In this document: one piece after another, positions 4,812 through 7,081 of the stretch
Numbering within the stretch: the first letter of the stretch is position 1
Layout of the letters: the number at the start of each line of letters is the position of its first letter
Assembly: GCA_023410905.1 (NCBI GenBank)
Contig: JAEYPL010000113.1
Span: 1 to 7,081 of the forward strand
Length of the DNA: 7,081 bases
Source of the DNA: Pseudomonadota bacterium
GTDB lineage: Bacteria; Pseudomonadota; Alphaproteobacteria; Rhizobiales; Hyphomicrobiaceae
Direction of reading: 5' to 3'
Made by a program: the position numbers and the translations under genes
Notes under the pieces: model-generated
What the model saw: the letters and a program-made list of their open reading frames with translations, nothing else
Told to the model about the DNA's origin: nothing
Databases searched by the model: none

Positions 4812-5936
4812 ATGCAGAAGCCCCTCGAAGGCATTCTCGTCATCTCGCTCGAGCAGGCCGTGGCCGCGCCCATGACCGGCCGCCGCCTCGCCGATGCGGG
4901 TGCGCGCGTGATCAAGATCGAACGTCCCGAGGGCGATTTTGCGCGCGGCTATGACCAGCTCGCCGAGGGGCAGAGCGTCTACTTCATCTGGCTCAATCGC
5001 GGGAAAGAGTCGGTCGTCGTCGATCTCTCAAAGGCGGAGGATCGCGCACTCTTCGACGCGCTGCTCGCGAAGGCCGATGTGTTCGTGCAGAACCTGAAGC
5101 CCGGTGCGCTTGCGAAACTCGGCTATCCCGTCGAGGAAATCTGCGCGCGCCATCCGCGTCTCATCGCCTGCTCGATCTCGGGCTATGGCGACACCGGGCC
5201 CTATGCCGATCGCAAGGCCTACGATCTCCTCATTCAGGCGGAGTCCGGCCTCGCCTCCGTGACCGGCAGTGCCGCGGAGCCCGCGCGCGTCGGCGTCTCG
5301 ATCGTCGATGTCTCGACGGGGCTCCACGCGTACGAGGCCATTCTCGAAGCCTTGCTGCGCCGCGCGACCACGGGCAAGGGCGCCGACATCCGCATTTCCA
5401 TGTTCGACACCATGGCCGAGCTCATGAGCGTGCCTCTGATGCAAGGTATTTACGGTGCACCGCCGCGCCGCATTGGCCTCTCGCACATCTCCCTCGCGCC
5501 CTACGGCGTCTTCACGACGCGCGATGGTATCCCGATTCTCATCAGCATCCAGAACGACCGCGAATGGCGCGCTCTCTGCACGAAGGTTTTCGAGCAGCCG
5601 GAGTGCGGCACCGATCCGCGCTTTGCGACCTCGCCGGCACGCGTCGCGAACCGCGATGATACGGATGGGCTCGTCGCGGCGTGGTTCGCGTCTCAAGATG
5701 CGGAGCCTGCTATCGCGAAGCTCGACGCGGCCGACATCGCCTTCGGTCGCGTGAATGATGTATTCGGGCTGCACAAGCATCCGCATTTGCGTTTGATGCC
5801 GGTGACGACGGAAGTCGGCGCTGTCAGCATGCCCACGCCGCCGGCACAATGGACGGGCGATCCCATTCTCGCCAGCGATACCGTGCCAGCGCTCGGCGCG
5901 CATTCGCGCGCGGTGCGTGAGGAATTTTTGGGTTAG
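4812..5936 (+). CDS. CaiB/BaiF family (family III) CoA-transferase
   Basis: This 374-aa cytoplasmic enzyme is expected to transfer CoA between acyl groups through an aspartyl-CoA mixed anhydride/thioester. The start is the ATG at 4812, with AGGGA (4797-4801) 10 bases upstream; an in-frame TTG at 4779 has no Shine-Dalgarno. Family features include PLEGILVISLEQAVAAPMTGRRLADAGARVIKIERPEGDFARG at the N-terminus, LNRGKESVVVDL (61-72), VFVQNLKPGALAKLG (90-104) and SISGYGDTGPYADRKAYDLLIQAESG (121-146). The catalytic aspartate is at Asp166 in VSIVDVSTG, near Asp169 of formyl-CoA transferase. The small domain and the C-terminal return segment are complete, so the length is normal. The EQAVAAP and GDFARGYD wording resembles enzymes that act on dicarboxylic acids (citramalate, mesaconate, itaconate types), but the substrate is not determinable here. 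It stands alone after a terminator and converges on rluC. Confidence 0.92.
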   Translation: MQKPLEGILVISLEQAVAAPMTGRRLADAGARVIKIERPEGDFARGYDQLAEGQSVYFIWLNRGKESVVVDLSKAEDRALFDALLAKADVFVQNLKPGALAKLGYPVEEICARHPRLIACSISGYGDTGPYADRKAYDLLIQAESGLASVTGSAAEPARVGVSIVDVSTGLHAYEAILEALLRRATTGKGADIRISMFDTMAELMSVPLMQGIYGAPPRRIGLSHISLAPYGVFTTRDGIPILISIQNDREWRALCTKVFEQPECGTDPRFATSPARVANRDDTDGLVAAWFASQDAEPAIAKLDAADIAFGRVNDVFGLHKHPHLRLMPVTTEVGAVSMPTPPAQWTGDPILASDTVPALGAHSRAVREEFLG

Positions 5937-5967
5937 AAGTAGACGCCAAGAACACTCGCGACAGGTT

Positions 5968-6106
5968 CCTTCTCCCCGCCCTTACGGGGAGAAGGGTTGC
6001 GCTAGAGGCGCGCTTCCAGCGCGACATGAGGGGCGGGAGCTTGTGCGACGTTTGCGTGTCGCCGCCCCTCACCCTAACCCTCTCCGCGCAAGAGCAGCGA
6101 GAGGGG
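5968..6106. repeat. Palindromic intergenic repeat (REP-like mosaic)
   Basis: This is a dense string of inverted repeats between the convergent CaiB-type and rluC genes. The elements are: a perfect 11-bp hairpin CCTTCTCCCCG/CGGGGAGAAGG (5968-5995, 6-base loop); a 6-bp hairpin CGCGCT/AGCGCG (6009-6023); a long-range 10-bp stem TGAGGGGCGG/CCGCCCCTCA (6027-6036 with 6062-6071); and a CCCTCTC/GAGAGGG pair (6078-6084 with 6099-6105) whose inner stem is decayed. The wording CTTCTCCCCG ... CCCCTCACCCTAACCCTCTCC is typical, from memory, of dispersed intergenic repeats in Hyphomicrobiales and other alphaproteobacteria. It encodes nothing. It may limit read-through between the converging genes. Confidence 0.7.
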
Positions 6107-6139
6107 ATTGTGTAGCGCTCGCAGCGAACGCCAAATCAT

Positions 6140-6169
6140 AAAAAGACGGGGGTTCGGGGGTGTCCCCCG
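6140..6169 (-). terminator. Intrinsic terminator of rluC with competing G/C runs
   Basis: Reading out of rluC on the minus strand, CGGGGG (plus 6169-6164) can pair with CCCCCG (plus 6152-6147), followed by TC and then T5 (plus 6144-6140). It can also pair with the nearer CCCCCG (plus 6160-6155), leaving a 3-base loop. The T5 tract directly after the distal arm is the classical terminator form, and it starts 48 bases past the rluC stop codon. Confidence 0.6.
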
Positions 6170-6179
6170 ATTGGGGGCA

Positions 6180-6211
6180 GGGGCGAAAGCCCCGTCGCGC
6201 TGAAAGCGCGA
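6180..6211 (-). other. Two tandem hairpins just past the rluC stop codon
   Basis: Two compact stems sit between the rluC stop and its terminator. One is GGGGC/GCCCC (6180-6184 with 6189-6193) around a GAAA loop on the plus strand. The other is TCGCGCT/AGCGCGA (6195-6201 with 6205-6211) with a 3-base loop. Neither has its own T tract. They probably protect the 3' end of the rluC mRNA or belong to the same intergenic palindrome cluster. Confidence 0.45.
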
Positions 6212-6216
6212 TCGTC

Positions 6217-7081
6217 TCACCGCTTGCGCGTCGCTTTACTCGGCTTGTTGGGTTCGCTCTGCTCGAACTGGTTCGGGTTGAGCCCGATGATCTCGAACGA
6301 GCGCAGCATGTGCGCGGGAAGCGGTGCGGTCACGTCGATCTGTGGCTGCCCCACCCGCGGATGCGGCAGAACAAGACGGCGCGCATGGAGATGCAACTTC
6401 GTCTCCAGCGCCTCCATGATCTGCGTGATGCCGCCTTCGTATTTGTTGTCGCCGATGATGGGATGGCCGATCATGGCCATGTGCGCGCGGAGCTGATGCT
6501 GGCGGCCGGTGACGGGTTTCAATGAAACCCACGCCGCGCGATTGGCCACGCGATCAATCACCGAATAGTGCGTCGTCGCGTGCATGGCCGCGTCCTGCTC
6601 GCCGGCTTCTGCTTTGCGCACGCGATCGCCATCGGGACCGGAAGCCTTGACGAGTGCGGCTTCGATCTTGCCCTGGCGCGGGACGGGCACGCCTTTAACG
6701 AGTGCCCAATAGGTTTTTGCCGCTGCGCGCGTCTGGAATGTGCGCCCGAGCTTGGCTGCGATATCGCGCTTCTTTGCGATCAGCAGTACGCCGGTAGTGT
6801 CGCGGTCAAGGCGGTGCACGAGGCGTGGGCGATCGCCGAAGCGATCGGCCATGCCGGCGAGAATGCCGTCGATGTGCCGGCGCGTGCCGGTACCGCCCTG
6901 CACGGCGACGCCGAAGGGCTTGTTGAGCACGAGGATGTCGTCGTCCTCGAAGAGAATGCAGCTCTCGATGAGATCGCGATCGGCCTTGCCGGCGGGCGGC
7001 GCGCTTTTCTGTTCGCTGGCCGCTTTCTTCGGGGGCTGCCGTACGATGTGGGGCACGCGGATCTCGGCGCCGGCTTCGAGC
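6217..7081 (-). CDS. rluC: RluC-type 23S rRNA pseudouridine synthase (N-terminus outside window)
   Basis: This RluA-family pseudouridine synthase is, in RluC proteins, responsible for three pseudouridines in 23S rRNA. The frame stays open through the right edge: the codons before the GTG at 7056 read LEAGAEIR and join RVPHIVRQPP, the usual end of the N-terminal S4 RNA-binding domain. The true start is therefore off-window, and most of S4 is missing. A Lys/Ala/Pro-rich linker leads to the catalytic domain: ILVLNKPFGVAVQGG, then LVHRLDRDTTGVLLIAKKR with the catalytic Asp encoded at 6805-6807. Further blocks are KTYWALVKGVPVPRQGKI and KPVTGRQHQLRAHMAMIGHPIIGDNKY. LVHRLDRDT and VQGGTGT favour RluC over RluD. 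The C-terminal tail (EPNKPSKATRKR) is basic. It converges on the CaiB-type gene, with the repeat cluster and terminator in between. Confidence 0.9.
   Translation of the reverse strand, partial: LEAGAEIRVPHIVRQPPKKAASEQKSAPPAGKADRDLIESCILFEDDDILVLNKPFGVAVQGGTGTRRHIDGILAGMADRFGDRPRLVHRLDRDTTGVLLIAKKRDIAAKLGRTFQTRAAAKTYWALVKGVPVPRQGKIEAALVKASGPDGDRVRKAEAGEQDAAMHATTHYSVIDRVANRAAWVSLKPVTGRQHQLRAHMAMIGHPIIGDNKYEGGITQIMEALETKLHLHARRLVLPHPRVGQPQIDVTAPLPAHMLRSFEIIGLNPNQFEQSEPNKPSKATRKR

Noticed and set aside
5028..5903. Minus-strand open frame of 291 codons inside the CaiB-type gene
   Set aside because: It lies entirely antisense to a full-length CaiB/BaiF protein with intact motifs; its Arg/Gly/Ala-rich translation is typical of a shadow frame.
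7054..7056. GTG at 7056 as the true start of rluC
   Set aside because: Upstream codons continue in frame to the window edge with the expected S4-domain ending (LEAGAEIRVP), so this Val is internal.

Overview
The window is about 7.1 kb of GC-rich DNA that reads as the chromosome of an alphaproteobacterium, most likely in the Hyphomicrobiales (Rhizobiales). The evidence is the GC-biased third codon positions, a signal-peptide-bearing Tim44-domain membrane protein, an RluC with alphaproteobacterial features, and a C/T-rich and G/A-rich palindromic intergenic repeat of the kind common in that order. The genus cannot be fixed from the sequence. There are no insertion sequences, CRISPR arrays, tRNA/rRNA genes or prophage genes.

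Layout. (1) At 1-1326, two tightly spaced plus-strand genes encode the A and B subunits of a family I CoA-transferase, closest by eye to 3-oxoadipate CoA-transferase (PcaI/PcaJ). The A gene is cut by the left edge. A perfect 11-bp hairpin closes the pair. (2) At 1327-1986 lies a 660-base stretch without a conventional gene. It holds a 27-codon minus-strand ORF for a one-helix membrane peptide with a strong Shine-Dalgarno, a possible short plus-strand RNA (promoter-like boxes, hairpins, T7 tract), and a small palindrome. (3) At 1987-3525 is a thiolase-like protein (TLP1 type) in which all four thiolase active-site motifs are replaced. (4) At 3677-4639 is a secreted or inner-membrane-anchored Tim44-like protein. 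Its promoter region carries a perfect 9-bp inverted repeat, and an intrinsic terminator follows the gene. (5) At 4812-5936 is a family III (CaiB/BaiF) CoA-transferase. (6) At 5937-6216, between convergent genes, is a palindromic intergenic repeat followed by G/C-run hairpins that end in a T5 tract reading out of the next gene. (7) From 6217 to the right edge, on the minus strand, is rluC, a 23S rRNA pseudouridine synthase whose N-terminus lies outside the window.

How the genes fit together. Three of the six large genes handle acyl-CoA thioesters: two unrelated CoA-transferase types and an apparently catalytically dead thiolase homologue. This suggests catabolism of dicarboxylic or aromatic-derived acids. 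Each unit has its own gap, leader or terminator, so they are neighbours rather than one operon. The Tim44-like protein and RluC are housekeeping genes without an obvious link. Nothing amounts to a clear new multi-gene system. The most interesting items are the 27-aa membrane peptide, the degenerate thiolase, the operator-like repeat before the Tim44 gene, and the hairpin-rich non-coding segments.
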